A stretch of DNA of 64,000 nucleotides from Shewanella subflava (lineage in GTDB: Bacteria; Pseudomonadota; Gammaproteobacteria; Enterobacterales; Shewanellaceae), in the NCBI RefSeq assembly GCF_025971955.1, contig NZ_JAPDMX010000028.1, positions 310,001 to 374,000 on the forward strand, given 5' to 3'. A program made the translations under genes and the position numbers. How positions within the stretch are numbered: position 1 is the stretch's first letter; each line of letters starts with the position of its first letter. The notes under the pieces were generated by a model. That model saw only the letters and a program-made list of their open reading frames with translations. It made no database searches and was not told the DNA's origin. Below, in pieces: positions 53,512 through 62,293 of the stretch.

Positions 53512-53607
53512 GCTGATATCTAATTGCAAACTAAACGGTATCAGCTTTGAAACCATCATCCTAGTTTAATTGGTTTACCCCAGACTTTGTCTGGGGTTAT
53601 TTTTTTC
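53512..53607 (+). ncRNA. Candidate small RNA 3' end: hairpin followed by rho-independent terminator
   Basis: GCTGATA (53512-53518) pairs with TATCAGC (53539-53545). Then ACCCCAGAC-TTT-GTCTGGGGT (53577-53597) with a T-rich tail is a strong terminator. The LysR gene upstream has its own terminator, so this one would close an independent transcript starting somewhere in 53290-53510. A 27-codon ORF at 53337 (MSVINGLCLYEF...) has no good ribosome-binding site. The 5' end cannot be placed. Confidence 0.3.
53577..53607 (+). terminator. Orphan rho-independent terminator
   Basis: Nine-bp perfect stem (ACCCCAGAC/GTCTGGGGT, 3-nt loop) plus a T-rich tail, with no gene between it and the previous terminator. 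Confidence 0.8.
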
Positions 53608-53916
53608 TACCGACTATCTATTTTGTAATCCATCTATCTTTGCTCAGGCATAGAAGTACATAGCTTCAGTTTAATTAATTGCCTGCTGCTGGGATGTTCA
53701 GGATGAACGGAATGTCGCGATCACAAGGCCAGTGATGTTGTCGACATTATACTGACATTTCCCATATCCCTATGGGTCAGATGTGAAAATGCTCGACAAC
53801 GGTGTTCGATTTTTAGACTGTAGGATAACGACTTATCATAAAAATCTATCTTGTTATCAAGCACTTTTCTTTACTATATTTTGATCACTTTTGACTGGGA
53901 TAGGTATAAATATCGT

Positions 53917-55773
53917 TTATTTAACCGAATCAACCCATTGGTTAACTTTGGTTTCTAACACGTCTAAAGGCAATGGGCCATTTTTTAATATCAGCGTATG
54001 AAAATCGCGAATATCAAATTTATCACCCAGCTGCTTTTTAGCCTTTTCACGCAGCGCAAGAATCTTAATCATACCAATTTTATACGCGGTTGCTTGAGAT
54101 GGCATAACGATATGACGCTCTACCATTTTTATCGCATCAGACTCCGCGTTAGGTGTGTTTTTAACGTAATAGGCAATGCCTTGTTCACGGGTCCATTTTT
54201 TAGTGTGGATCCCTGTGTCTACCACTAAACGGCAGGCACGCCATAGCTCCATAGCAAGACGGCCAAAGTCAGAGTACGGGTCGGCATATAAGCCCATCTC
54301 CTTAGGGAAGTATTCGGTATATAATCCCCAGCCTTCAATATAGGCGGTGTAGCCACCAAACTTACGGAACTGAGGCAGTCCCTCTAACTCTTGTGCGATA
54401 GCAATTTGCATGTGATGACCCGGTACACCTTCATGATAAGCCAGTGCTTCCATTTGATATTTGGGCATTGCATTCATTTCATACAGGTTTGCATAGTAAG
54501 TGCCAGGGCGTGAACCATCTGGCGCAGGTTGATCATAAAATGCTTTTCCTGCAGATTGCTCTCGGAAGGCTTCAACCGGACGCACCACCAGTTTCGCCTT
54601 AGGTTTAATTTTAAAGACTTCGTCTAAACGCGATTCCATGTTATCGATTAAGGCTTTGGCTTCAGTAATGTATGCATCACGGCCAGCTTGGGTATCTGGG
54701 TAATAAAATTGTTTGTCATCGCGCATAAAAGCAAAGAAAGCTTGTAAATCACCCTTAAAGCCGACTTTTTTCATAATGTCGCGCATTTCCCCATGGATAC
54801 GAGCCACTTCAGACAAGCCTAGTTCATGGATTTGATCTGAGGTCATATCAGTCGTGGTGGTGCGGGCTAAGGCATTGTTGAAGTAAGCTTCGCCATCAGG
54901 AAACTTCCAAGCACCATCGCGGGTGTCTGCTTTGGTCTCTAACTCAGTGACATAGCTAATTAGGCTTTGATAACCGGGTTCAACATGCTCGATTAATGCT
55001 GATTTTGCCTCAGCTAATAGGGTGCTTTTCTCATTATCAGTTATCGCTAATTTAGCCACTTTGCGCTTAAAGTCAGCCCACAACGCACTGTCTTTGTCGC
55101 TGTCATCAAATGGGGCACCAGTAATGATATTTTGGCTGTCTGAAATAACGTATGGAAATACAAATTTGGGCGCAATAATCTGTTTATTGGCGCGAACGGT
55201 TAATTCAACTTCCAGCTGTTTGAGTAAAGGCTGAATACCCACTAAACGGCTAATATAAGCCTTAGCATCACTTAAATCGGTGATCTGATGCTGGTTAATC
55301 ATGAAGGATGGCACCATTGAATGCAGGCCATACATTTGATTAATCGGATAAGTATGATAACGCCATTTATCATCGGCTATGCGCTGCTCAAAACTGGCTT
55401 TTAACAGTTCATAGCTAAGGGTGGTTTGCTCATCAAGTTGGCTAACATCTAGGGTTAATAACTTAGCTAGCTGGGCTTTAGTTAAGGCTAAATCACTATC
55501 TAAACCCGCATCTGAAATATCGTTCCATTTATCATAGTCTTGCTTAATGCCTAAATAGGTTTGATTAACAGGATTAGCCATCACGCTTTGCATAAAAAAT
55601 TCATCAAATAGCGCGTTGGCTTTTTCTGATGCTGTTTGGGTTGCGCTAACGGTTTTAACACTCTCTTGGGCACTAAAAACTTGAGTAGAATGAGCATAAA
55701 CCGCACCGCTTAATAAGCTAGAAAGGGTTAGAGCAATTAAGGTGGCTTTTGTTTTTGTTAGCATCGCACGCAT
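53917..55773 (-). CDS. DUF885 family secreted protein, probable metallopeptidase
   Basis: 618 residues. Signal peptide (about 1-27, ending AVYAHS). The DUF885 body carries the zinc-peptidase-like motif YHEGVPGHHMQ near residue 450, with EGWGLYTEYFP some 30 residues on, supplying the third ligand Glu. The order and spacing match other DUF885 proteins of Shewanella and Xanthomonas. Likely periplasmic peptidase; substrate unknown. Either of two close ATGs (MRA or MLTK) may start it. Confidence 0.87.
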   Translation of the reverse strand: MRAMLTKTKATLIALTLSSLLSGAVYAHSTQVFSAQESVKTVSATQTASEKANALFDEFFMQSVMANPVNQTYLGIKQDYDKWNDISDAGLDSDLALTKAQLAKLLTLDVSQLDEQTTLSYELLKASFEQRIADDKWRYHTYPINQMYGLHSMVPSFMINQHQITDLSDAKAYISRLVGIQPLLKQLEVELTVRANKQIIAPKFVFPYVISDSQNIITGAPFDDSDKDSALWADFKRKVAKLAITDNEKSTLLAEAKSALIEHVEPGYQSLISYVTELETKADTRDGAWKFPDGEAYFNNALARTTTTDMTSDQIHELGLSEVARIHGEMRDIMKKVGFKGDLQAFFAFMRDDKQFYYPDTQAGRDAYITEAKALIDNMESRLDEVFKIKPKAKLVVRPVEAFREQSAGKAFYDQPAPDGSRPGTYYANLYEMNAMPKYQMEALAYHEGVPGHHMQIAIAQELEGLPQFRKFGGYTAYIEGWGLYTEYFPKEMGLYADPYSDFGRLAMELWRACRLVVDTGIHTKKWTREQGIAYYVKNTPNAESDAIKMVERHIVMPSQATAYKIGMIKILALREKAKKQLGDKFDIRDFHTLILKNGPLPLDVLETKVNQWVDSVK

Positions 55774-56140
55774 CCAATAGTATTTTAAAAGCCGCTATCC
55801 TAATAAAGCTTTAAGCAAAAGTATAAAAGGAAGTGTTAGTAAGTGTTTCGGTGTTGTAATAAAAATGAAAGGGTTCTGATACATAGGGTGATATCAATTT
55901 TTATGAACATTACTAAATGACAGCGTTTTGCTGTGATCTTGAGTAAACGTTGAATCAATATTTTCTGAGTATCGCAGGTGAGGTTAAAAGTTACAGCGCC
56001 TGCTTGCTATATTTAATGGGTGAAATGATGGCGTTTAGTCTATCCACTTTTGTAAAGCCACGACATGTGATATTGCGTTGGGGATACTTACAAGCATGAC
56101 GAATGCCCCGAGTTGGCTTCGGGGCAATGATAAACGTCAT
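55774..56140. other. Intergenic region DUF885 gene / hemW
   Basis: 370 bp. Seen: a small hairpin ACAGC-GTTTT-GCTGT near 55920, and a strong GC stem TGCCCCGA/TCGGGGCA (56104-56126) just past hemW that lacks a T run and so may be a weak terminator of the hemW unit. No gene. Confidence 0.5.
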
Positions 56141-57277
56141 TTAAATAAACTGAGATAAAAGGTCGTTGACAAACATATGCCCTTTAGGGGTAAGTTGCCA
56201 ATGGGTATCTGTTTCGGTAACTAAGCCACGGGCAATCGACTTTTCCATGCCCTCTTTAACAACGGTCGCTTTTTGCCCTGTGCGTAATTCAAATTCAGTT
56301 TTGGGGATCGGTGTCATTAGGCGTAAGCGATTCATTAAATACTCTAATGGTCTGTCTTGCGCAATCACCTCTGTTGTTTCAAAGGTATAGTCACTGGCCG
56401 CCAAATAGCCTTTTGGATGTTTAATTTTTACGGTACGTATAATGTTGTCGGTATCTGGCAAGGTGATTTTGCCATGGGCTCCGCAACCAATACCTAAATA
56501 ATCACCAAACTGCCAATAGTTTAGATTGTGTCTGCATTGAAATCCTGGTTTGGCATAGGCAGAAATCTCGTATTGTTCATAACCTAACTCGGCTAACTTT
56601 TTTTGACCTTGCTCATAAATATGCCAGAGGTTTTCATCATCTGGTAATTGCGGTGGCTTAGAGTAAAACAGTGTATTAGGCTCAATGGTCAATTGGTACC
56701 AAGATAAGTGCGGTGGTAAAAGCGCTGCGGCAGTGTCAATGTCATGCATTGCTTCATCAAAACTTTGATTGGGTAAACCGTGCATGAGATCGAGGTTAAA
56801 ACTCAAGTATTGCGCTTGTTTGGCTTTTTCGGCCGCAGTTTTCGCTTCATTTTGATCATGAATACGCCCAAGAAGATTAAGCTTTTCTTTTGAAAAGCTT
56901 TGTACCCCAATTGAAAGGCGAGTGACACCGGCGGCACGATAGGCCGCAAAATCATCATGCTCTAGTGTGCCGGGGTTAGCCTCCATGGTGATCTCAATCT
57001 CCTTTTCAAAAGGAATTAAGGCTTCCACACCCTTTAATAAGCGCTCAATTTGGCTGGCATCAAATAAAGAAGGCGTACCACCGCCAATAAATATAGTGTG
57101 TATGGAGCGTTGTTGGACGTAAGCTAAATCATTTTTCAGGTCGGCAAGTAACGCATCAACATAGGCTTGTTGAGGTAACTCGCCATGTTGACCATGGGAG
57201 TTAAAATCGCAATAAGGGCATTTTTGCACGCACCACGGAATATGGATGTACAAGCTTAGTGGTGGTAATGACAGCAT
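56141..57277 (-). CDS. hemW: Radical SAM heme chaperone HemW
   Basis: 378 residues from the ATG at 57277, the E. coli length; a TTG 42 nt upstream is open but unnecessary. Radical SAM cluster motif IPWCVQKCPYCDF, FIGGGTPSLF, EANPGTLE and RLSIGVQSF. It lacks coproporphyrinogen oxidase activity in studied relatives and binds heme for delivery to respiratory enzymes. Last gene of the yggS-to-hemW minus-strand cluster; rdgB ends 44 bp upstream. Confidence 0.95.
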   Translation of the reverse strand: MLSLPPLSLYIHIPWCVQKCPYCDFNSHGQHGELPQQAYVDALLADLKNDLAYVQQRSIHTIFIGGGTPSLFDASQIERLLKGVEALIPFEKEIEITMEANPGTLEHDDFAAYRAAGVTRLSIGVQSFSKEKLNLLGRIHDQNEAKTAAEKAKQAQYLSFNLDLMHGLPNQSFDEAMHDIDTAAALLPPHLSWYQLTIEPNTLFYSKPPQLPDDENLWHIYEQGQKKLAELGYEQYEISAYAKPGFQCRHNLNYWQFGDYLGIGCGAHGKITLPDTDNIIRTVKIKHPKGYLAASDYTFETTEVIAQDRPLEYLMNRLRLMTPIPKTEFELRTGQKATVVKEGMEKSIARGLVTETDTHWQLTPKGHMFVNDLLSQFI

Positions 57278-57321
57278 GGATAAATCACCTTGTAATGAAT
57301 AGCGTGCGTTTAGATGCAAGA

Positions 57322-57939
57322 TTAACCATGAATAATGCCTTTGGCTTTCATGGCCGCAATTAACAGCTCGAGGGCTTTACCCCGATGGCTGTGGGCATTT
57401 TTTTCATCACTGGTTAATTCTGCCGCAGTTTTATCAAATCCCTGAGGAATGAAAATAGGGTCGTAGCCATGACCTTGCTCACCCTGTGGAGCATGCGCAA
57501 TGGTACCTTCCCATGCCGCCTGACAAATAATAGGTGTCGGGTCTTTTGCATGGCGCATATACACTAACACACACTGAAATCGAGCTGCACGATCTTGCTT
57601 TGTTGTCATTTCGGCTAACAGTTTTTGATAATTACTTAGCTCGGTCGCACCCGCACCAGAATATCGTGCAGAATAAATTCCTGGCTCACCGGCTAACGCA
57701 TCGACTTCAATACCAGAATCATCAGCAATCGCTGGCTTGCCTGTAATACTTGCGGCATGGCGAGCTTTAATGATGGCGTTTTCGACAAACGTGGTGCCCG
57801 TTTCTGCTACTTCGGGCACCTCAAACTGGCTTTGTGCAAGTACCTGAATATTAAACTGAGCCAGCATCTGGTCAAACTCATTCAGTTTGCCTTTGTTGCC
57901 ACTGGCTAAGACAATTTGCTGTAAAAGTGAGGTTTGCAT
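57322..57939 (-). CDS. rdgB: dITP/XTP pyrophosphatase
   Basis: 205 residues. Substrate-binding VLASGNKGKLNEF (11-23), catalytic region FVENAIIKARHAA and IADDSGIEVDAL, and the end block SHRGKAL. Hydrolyses non-canonical purine triphosphates (dITP, XTP) to monophosphates, preventing their incorporation in DNA. Classical neighbour of hemW. Confidence 0.97.
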   Translation of the reverse strand: MQTSLLQQIVLASGNKGKLNEFDQMLAQFNIQVLAQSQFEVPEVAETGTTFVENAIIKARHAASITGKPAIADDSGIEVDALAGEPGIYSARYSGAGATELSNYQKLLAEMTTKQDRAARFQCVLVYMRHAKDPTPIICQAAWEGTIAHAPQGEQGHGYDPIFIPQGFDKTAAELTSDEKNAHSHRGKALELLIAAMKAKGIIHG

Positions 57940-58151
57940 GAAACGACCTTATATCATCATTTATAAAGGCGGGCATTATACCTGATGCACGAGGTAAAAG
58001 AAGGGCAGCTAAAGCTGTTGGATTAACAGTCAGGCCATTTGGCAAGGTTTGTGCGCATTTTCAAAGGATGAAACTGCGCTGAAATGCCATAAACAATGCC
58101 ATAACAATGCCATTGCTTGCGAAGCTTATAGCCATTACTAACTAGCACGCC

Positions 58152-58592
58152 CTAGTCGACATAAAATTTTTGTTTAAACTTTAATGTGGTATTCAGCTTT
58201 TTCGCATGTTTGATGGCAATGTTGAAGTTAATTTCCTGATTATCGCGATAGGGCACCTGTGCGATATAGTAGATTGCATCACCTTCACGTATTTCTTTGA
58301 AATTTAGATCCTTTCTGGCATCTAATAAGTTATTCGCAATACCTGAAATGTCGACAGCCACTGCGGGGTTTCCTTCCTGACTTGTGTCTAAAACCGCGAT
58401 ATTAACAATGCCATTAAAACGGCTACGTTCAATACCGTAGGTTTTAGCTATTGCAGGAGTAATAAAAGTACTGCCAAGGGCCATGTAATGGATATCATAA
58501 TTGCCAACTTGTTGTTTTTGTTCAGCATTGGCACTACTTGTAAACAGCATAAAGCTTGCCATTAACGTAAGTGAAAGTATTTTACGTAACAT
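58152..58592 (-). CDS. DUF4426 family periplasmic protein
   Basis: 146 residues. Signal peptide ending SSANAEQ. Then VGNYDIHYMALGSTFITPAIAKTYGIERSRFNGIVNIAVLD, a beta-rich DUF4426 opening. Function unknown. It is found between yggT and rdgB in Shewanella, Vibrio and Pseudomonas-type genomes, so its position is conserved. About 210 bp from rdgB, which probably has separate signals. Confidence 0.85.
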   Translation of the reverse strand: MLRKILSLTLMASFMLFTSSANAEQKQQVGNYDIHYMALGSTFITPAIAKTYGIERSRFNGIVNIAVLDTSQEGNPAVAVDISGIANNLLDARKDLNFKEIREGDAIYYIAQVPYRDNQEINFNIAIKHAKKLNTTLKFKQKFYVD

Positions 58593-58767
58593 GTTAATTA
58601 TCCTTTTAAAATCATCTCAGCGTGGTTTGTTGCTGCGCTGTATTGATAAGTATAACCTGATATCAATGAGCTGAAGATTAATTGTCAGTGTTAAGACGCT
58701 TATTAATGTAACGGCATTTTTAGAGTATGTTGTTAGGTGCTAGTTATGTTCTCAACGGCATGAGATG

Positions 58768-58800
58768 TAAAAAAGGCAGGCTTAAATTTGCCTGCCTTTA
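58768..58800 (-). terminator. Terminator of proC-yggT
   Basis: On the minus strand AAAGGCAGGC pairs with GCCTGCCTTT, followed by six T; 15 bp past the yggT stop codon. Confidence 0.9.
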
Positions 58801-58814
58801 AAACGAATTTGAGA

Positions 58815-59363
58815 TTAGATGTTCGCCCAGAATGGGATGTACTGAGAGAATAAAATATTGATGAAGTTCATCGCGATAAACAACACTAAAACAGATAAAT
58901 CTAATCCGCCAATCGCTGGGATAATACGACGAATAGGGGCCAGAATAGGCTCAGTGAGCTGGGTCATAATCATCACCACAGGGTTATAACCTTGATTGAA
59001 CCAGCTTAGTACTGCACGGATTAACAACATCCAAAACAATAATACGCCCGCATTTTTTATCACAGCAACCACGCAGAACAACAATAAAATACCGATATCA
59101 ATACCCGCGCCTGCAATAAGCGTCAGGACTAACATTTTTGCCAGTACGACTAAAAATGCGAGTAACACTGAAGCAGTATCAATACTGCCCATTGACGGTA
59201 GTATTCTGCGCATAGGGGCAACAATCGGTTGGGTCGCTTTAACCACAAACTGGCTAAACGGATTATAAAAGTCAGCGCGCACTAACTGCAGCCAAAAACG
59301 TAGAATGACTACCATTAAATATAAATCAAATACCGTGCTAACTAAAAAACTCATCGCATTCAT
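58815..59363 (-). CDS. yggT: YggT family membrane protein
   Basis: 182 residues with two YGGT repeats, each two membrane helices followed by a conserved PIVAPMRRILPSMG or PILAPIRRIIPAIGGLD segment. Inner-membrane protein; in relatives it has been linked to potassium or osmotic phenotypes and division-site proteins, without a defined activity. Follows proC by about 150 bp. Confidence 0.93.
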   Translation of the reverse strand: MNAMSFLVSTVFDLYLMVVILRFWLQLVRADFYNPFSQFVVKATQPIVAPMRRILPSMGSIDTASVLLAFLVVLAKMLVLTLIAGAGIDIGILLLFCVVAVIKNAGVLLFWMLLIRAVLSWFNQGYNPVVMIMTQLTEPILAPIRRIIPAIGGLDLSVLVLFIAMNFINILFSQYIPFWANI

Positions 59364-59512
59364 GATTATGCCTTTCTCTTTTGCTTGTTCAGGGGGTTGA
59401 ACTTAATGTGGTTCAGCTTTATTGGGTTGAATCAATCAAGGTGACTGATGAAGTAAAGATTAATCAGGCTGATTTTAGCATCCCATACTGATAACACACT
59501 TAATTTCTCTGT

Positions 59513-60331
59513 TTAAAATGTTTTTGCCATTTCTTCGGCGCGAGCGACACAGTTATTCATGGCCTTATCAACTAAACCCCGTAAATCGCCTTGCTCAAAT
59601 GTTTCAATAGCCTGTGCAGTAGTGCCACCTTTTGAGGTTACATTATTACGTAACTCTGCCAAAGATAAGTCTTGGTTTTGAATCACCATTTGCGCAGCGC
59701 CTAATGCGGCCTGCTCGGCTAAAGCACGGGCTTTGGCTTCATCCATGCCCATCTTTTTACCTGTTTCTATCATTGATTCAATAAACAAGAAAAAATAGGC
59801 AGGTGAGCTGCCAGCAAGCGCAATAACTTGATTTAATTCTTCTTCTTTTTCAACCCAAACGACTTTTCCGCCGCTTTGCATCAACTGTTGGCAAATTGCT
59901 TTATGGACTTCACTAATATTGTTATCGGCATATAGGCCTGTCATACCAAAACCTAATTGTGTTGGCGTGTTAGGCATAGTGCGGATAAGGTTTATCGATT
60001 GGTTAAAGTACTCACTGTAACGCGCAGCAGGAATACCTGCAGCAATAGTAATGACTAACTTATTCGATAAATTTAACGACTGCATCTGCTCGCATACTTG
60101 CTGCATTAATTGTGGTTTGACACTGAGTACAATCACATCTGCTTGCTCAGCCGCTTTGACGTTATCATTAGACACCACAATACCAAAGTCGGCATGCAAG
60201 GCATCAAGTTTGGCTTGGCTTGGATTGGTTGCGTGTACCAGCTCAGTGGGGTAACCATTGTTAATTAACCCACTGACGATGCTACGGGTCATATTACCTG
60301 CGCCAATAAAACATACTTTTGCTTGTGTCAT
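59513..60331 (-). CDS. proC: Pyrroline-5-carboxylate reductase
   Basis: 272 residues. Rossmann NADP-binding CFIGAGNMTRSIVSGLINNG (7-26), VIVLSVKPQ, TMPNTP and the C-terminal GGTTAQAIETFE dimer/proline-binding block. Last step of proline synthesis. The 5' region carries a 7-bp tandem repeat (60358-60389). Second gene after yggS. Confidence 0.97.
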   Translation of the reverse strand: MTQAKVCFIGAGNMTRSIVSGLINNGYPTELVHATNPSQAKLDALHADFGIVVSNDNVKAAEQADVIVLSVKPQLMQQVCEQMQSLNLSNKLVITIAAGIPAARYSEYFNQSINLIRTMPNTPTQLGFGMTGLYADNNISEVHKAICQQLMQSGGKVVWVEKEEELNQVIALAGSSPAYFFLFIESMIETGKKMGMDEAKARALAEQAALGAAQMVIQNQDLSLAELRNNVTSKGGTTAQAIETFEQGDLRGLVDKAMNNCVARAEEMAKTF

Positions 60332-60357
60332 GCTATTAATCCATTTAATTTGTCATT

Positions 60358-60389
60358 ATCTAGAATCTAGAATCTAGAATCTAGAATCT
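60358..60389. repeat. 7-bp tandem repeat upstream of proC
   Basis: Four complete ATCTAGA units followed by ATCT, 27 to 58 bp before the proC start codon. Slippage would change the length of the proC leader or its promoter spacing. Each junction makes an XbaI-like TCTAGA palindrome. Confidence 0.95.
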
Positions 60390-60527
60390 TAAAATCCGCT
60401 CTGCCCGTGGGTACCTAAACTGCATTATACCGATAGATATAAGGCCAAAAAGTGTAAATCCAATCATTTGGGCAAATAAGTGAGTGTTCGCTTATCCGTA
60501 AATTGCCATCGAGGTGATATCCATACC

Positions 60528-61220
60528 CTATGACCTTTCACCAAATATGGCGCTACCAATTCGAACCATGGTCGAACCATTTGCTATCGCTACATCTAAA
60601 TCAGCACTCATCCCCATCGAAAGCGTGTCGATATTATCAAAGTGTTGTTGTAACTGTTGATAAATGCGTTGCAATTTACCGAACTCGTCTTGTTGCACCT
60701 GGATATCATCAGTTGCAGTGGGAATTGCCATCACGCCGCGTAAGGTCAGTTGAGGCATTTGGTTAATTTTTGTTGCCAGCGCTATCACGTCTTCAGCATC
60801 TATACCGGATTTTGTATCTTCTTGGCTAATATTAACCTGAATACATACCTGCAAGGGGGCTTGATGGGCGGGGCGTTGATCATTTAAACGCTGGGCAATT
60901 TTTTCACGACTTAATGTGTGCATCCAATCAAAGTGCTGCGCAACAATTTTGGTTTTATTTGACTGTAATGGGCCAATAAAGTGCCACTCAATGTCAGAGT
61001 ACTCGGCACGCAGCGTGGTAATTTTTTGCTCGCCTTCTTGAACATAGTTTTCGCCAAAAAGACGCTGCCCTGCGCGATAGGCTTCTATAATATCGCTAAT
61101 AGGTTTGGTTTTACTCACCGCAAGCAGCTTTATCTCATCAGGCATGCGTGAACATTTTTGCGCCGCTTGATTAATTCTACTCTGGGCGATTGATAATCTG
61201 TCTGCTATTGTTGTATTCAT
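60528..61220 (-). CDS. yggS: YggS family pyridoxal phosphate homeostasis protein
   Basis: 230 residues, single-domain alanine-racemase-like TIM barrel. The PLP lysine is Lys36 in LLAVSKTKP; other marks are FGENYVQEG, WHFIGPLQSNKT and MGMSADLDVAI. Keeps PLP balance; no enzyme activity established. Divergent from pilT, the common gammaproteobacterial arrangement. Confidence 0.96.
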   Translation of the reverse strand: MNTTIADRLSIAQSRINQAAQKCSRMPDEIKLLAVSKTKPISDIIEAYRAGQRLFGENYVQEGEQKITTLRAEYSDIEWHFIGPLQSNKTKIVAQHFDWMHTLSREKIAQRLNDQRPAHQAPLQVCIQVNISQEDTKSGIDAEDVIALATKINQMPQLTLRGVMAIPTATDDIQVQQDEFGKLQRIYQQLQQHFDNIDTLSMGMSADLDVAIANGSTMVRIGSAIFGERS

Positions 61221-61244
61221 GTTGATAAAATGGACATCTCTATA

Positions 61245-62282
61245 ATGGAAATCACTGAATTACTGGCCTTTAGTGTAAAACATAAAGCATCAGATCTACA
61301 TCTTTCTGCAGGTGTTTCACCTATGATCCGTGTTGACGGTGAAGTCAGAAAAATTAACTTACCGCCGCTAGACCATGCTGGCGTACACAGTTTAGTGTAC
61401 GACATTATGAACGATAAGCAGCGTAAAGATTATGAAGAACATCTTGAAATTGACTTCTCGTTTGAGGTGCCTAATTTAGCACGTTTTCGTGTTAACGCAT
61501 TTAACCAATCTCGAGGGGCTGGCGCGGTTTTTCGTACCATTCCTTCAGATATTTTGTCACTTGAACAATTGGGCGCACCTGATATTTTCAAAAAAATATC
61601 CAGTTTTCCACGCGGATTAGTCCTAGTAACAGGGCCAACGGGTTCAGGTAAATCAACAACGTTGGCAGCAATGGTCGATTATATTAACGAAAACCGCCAC
61701 GACCATATTTTAACCATTGAAGACCCAATTGAATTCGTTCACCAAAACAAGCAATGTTTGGTCAACCAACGTGAAGTACACAAACACACCCACAGTTTTA
61801 ACGCCGCACTGCGAAGTGCACTGCGTGAAGACCCTGACGTGATTCTTGTTGGTGAGATGCGTGACCTAGAAACCATTCGCCTTGCGATGACAGCAGCAGA
61901 AACGGGCCACTTAGTGTTTGGTACCCTGCACACCACCTCAGCCGCTAAAACCATTGACCGTGTTGTTGACGTATTTCCAGCCGGTGAGAAAAGTATGGTG
62001 CGTACTATGCTATCTGAGTCACTGCAAGCCGTTATTTCGCAAACTTTGATTAAAAAGATTGGCGGTGGCCGTGTTGCCGCCCATGAAATTATGATGGGTA
62101 CGCCAGCAATTCGAAACCTTATTCGTGAAGACAAGGTTGCACAAATGTACTCAGCCATTCAAACGGGCATGGCGCATGGTATGCAAACGCTAGAACAGTG
62201 CTTACAAACACTGGTTAACCGCGGATTAATTACCCGTGAAGATGCAATGCAAAAAAGCTCGAACAAACAAGCTAACTTCTAA
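61245..62282 (+). CDS. pilT: Type IV pilus retraction ATPase PilT
   Basis: 345 residues from the ATG at 61245 (MEITELLAFSVKHKASDLHLSAG, the standard PilT start; an ATG 15 nt upstream is open). Walker A GPTGSGKST (about 132), Asp box, Walker B ILVGEMRDLET, His box HLVFGTLHTTSAAKTIDR, and the C-terminal AIRNLIREDKVAQM of the PilT-specific retraction motif. Hexameric motor that pulls pili in. The pilVWXY1E operon in this window is its natural partner. Confidence 0.97.
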   Translation: MEITELLAFSVKHKASDLHLSAGVSPMIRVDGEVRKINLPPLDHAGVHSLVYDIMNDKQRKDYEEHLEIDFSFEVPNLARFRVNAFNQSRGAGAVFRTIPSDILSLEQLGAPDIFKKISSFPRGLVLVTGPTGSGKSTTLAAMVDYINENRHDHILTIEDPIEFVHQNKQCLVNQREVHKHTHSFNAALRSALREDPDVILVGEMRDLETIRLAMTAAETGHLVFGTLHTTSAAKTIDRVVDVFPAGEKSMVRTMLSESLQAVISQTLIKKIGGGRVAAHEIMMGTPAIRNLIREDKVAQMYSAIQTGMAHGMQTLEQCLQTLVNRGLITREDAMQKSSNKQANF

Positions 62283-62293
62283 GGAATATTAAA

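Larger units (their letters stand above)
53287..53916. other. 630-bp intergenic region with several hairpins
   Basis: No recognised gene. It holds a hairpin plus terminator unit (53512-53607, listed separately). To the right is a series of short perfect stems: GTTC-AGGAT-GAAC (53696-53708), ATCAC-AAGGCCA-GTGAT (53720-53736) and CCCATA-TCCC-TATGGG (53761-53776). The density of stems is higher than in other gaps of this window. Confidence 0.5.

Noticed and set aside
55915..55936. Apparent NagR operator (AATGACAGCGTTTTGCTGTGAT)
   Set aside because: Only the left half matches. The right half is a simple ACAGC/GCTGT hairpin, and the neighbouring genes (DUF885, hemW) have no link to GlcNAc.
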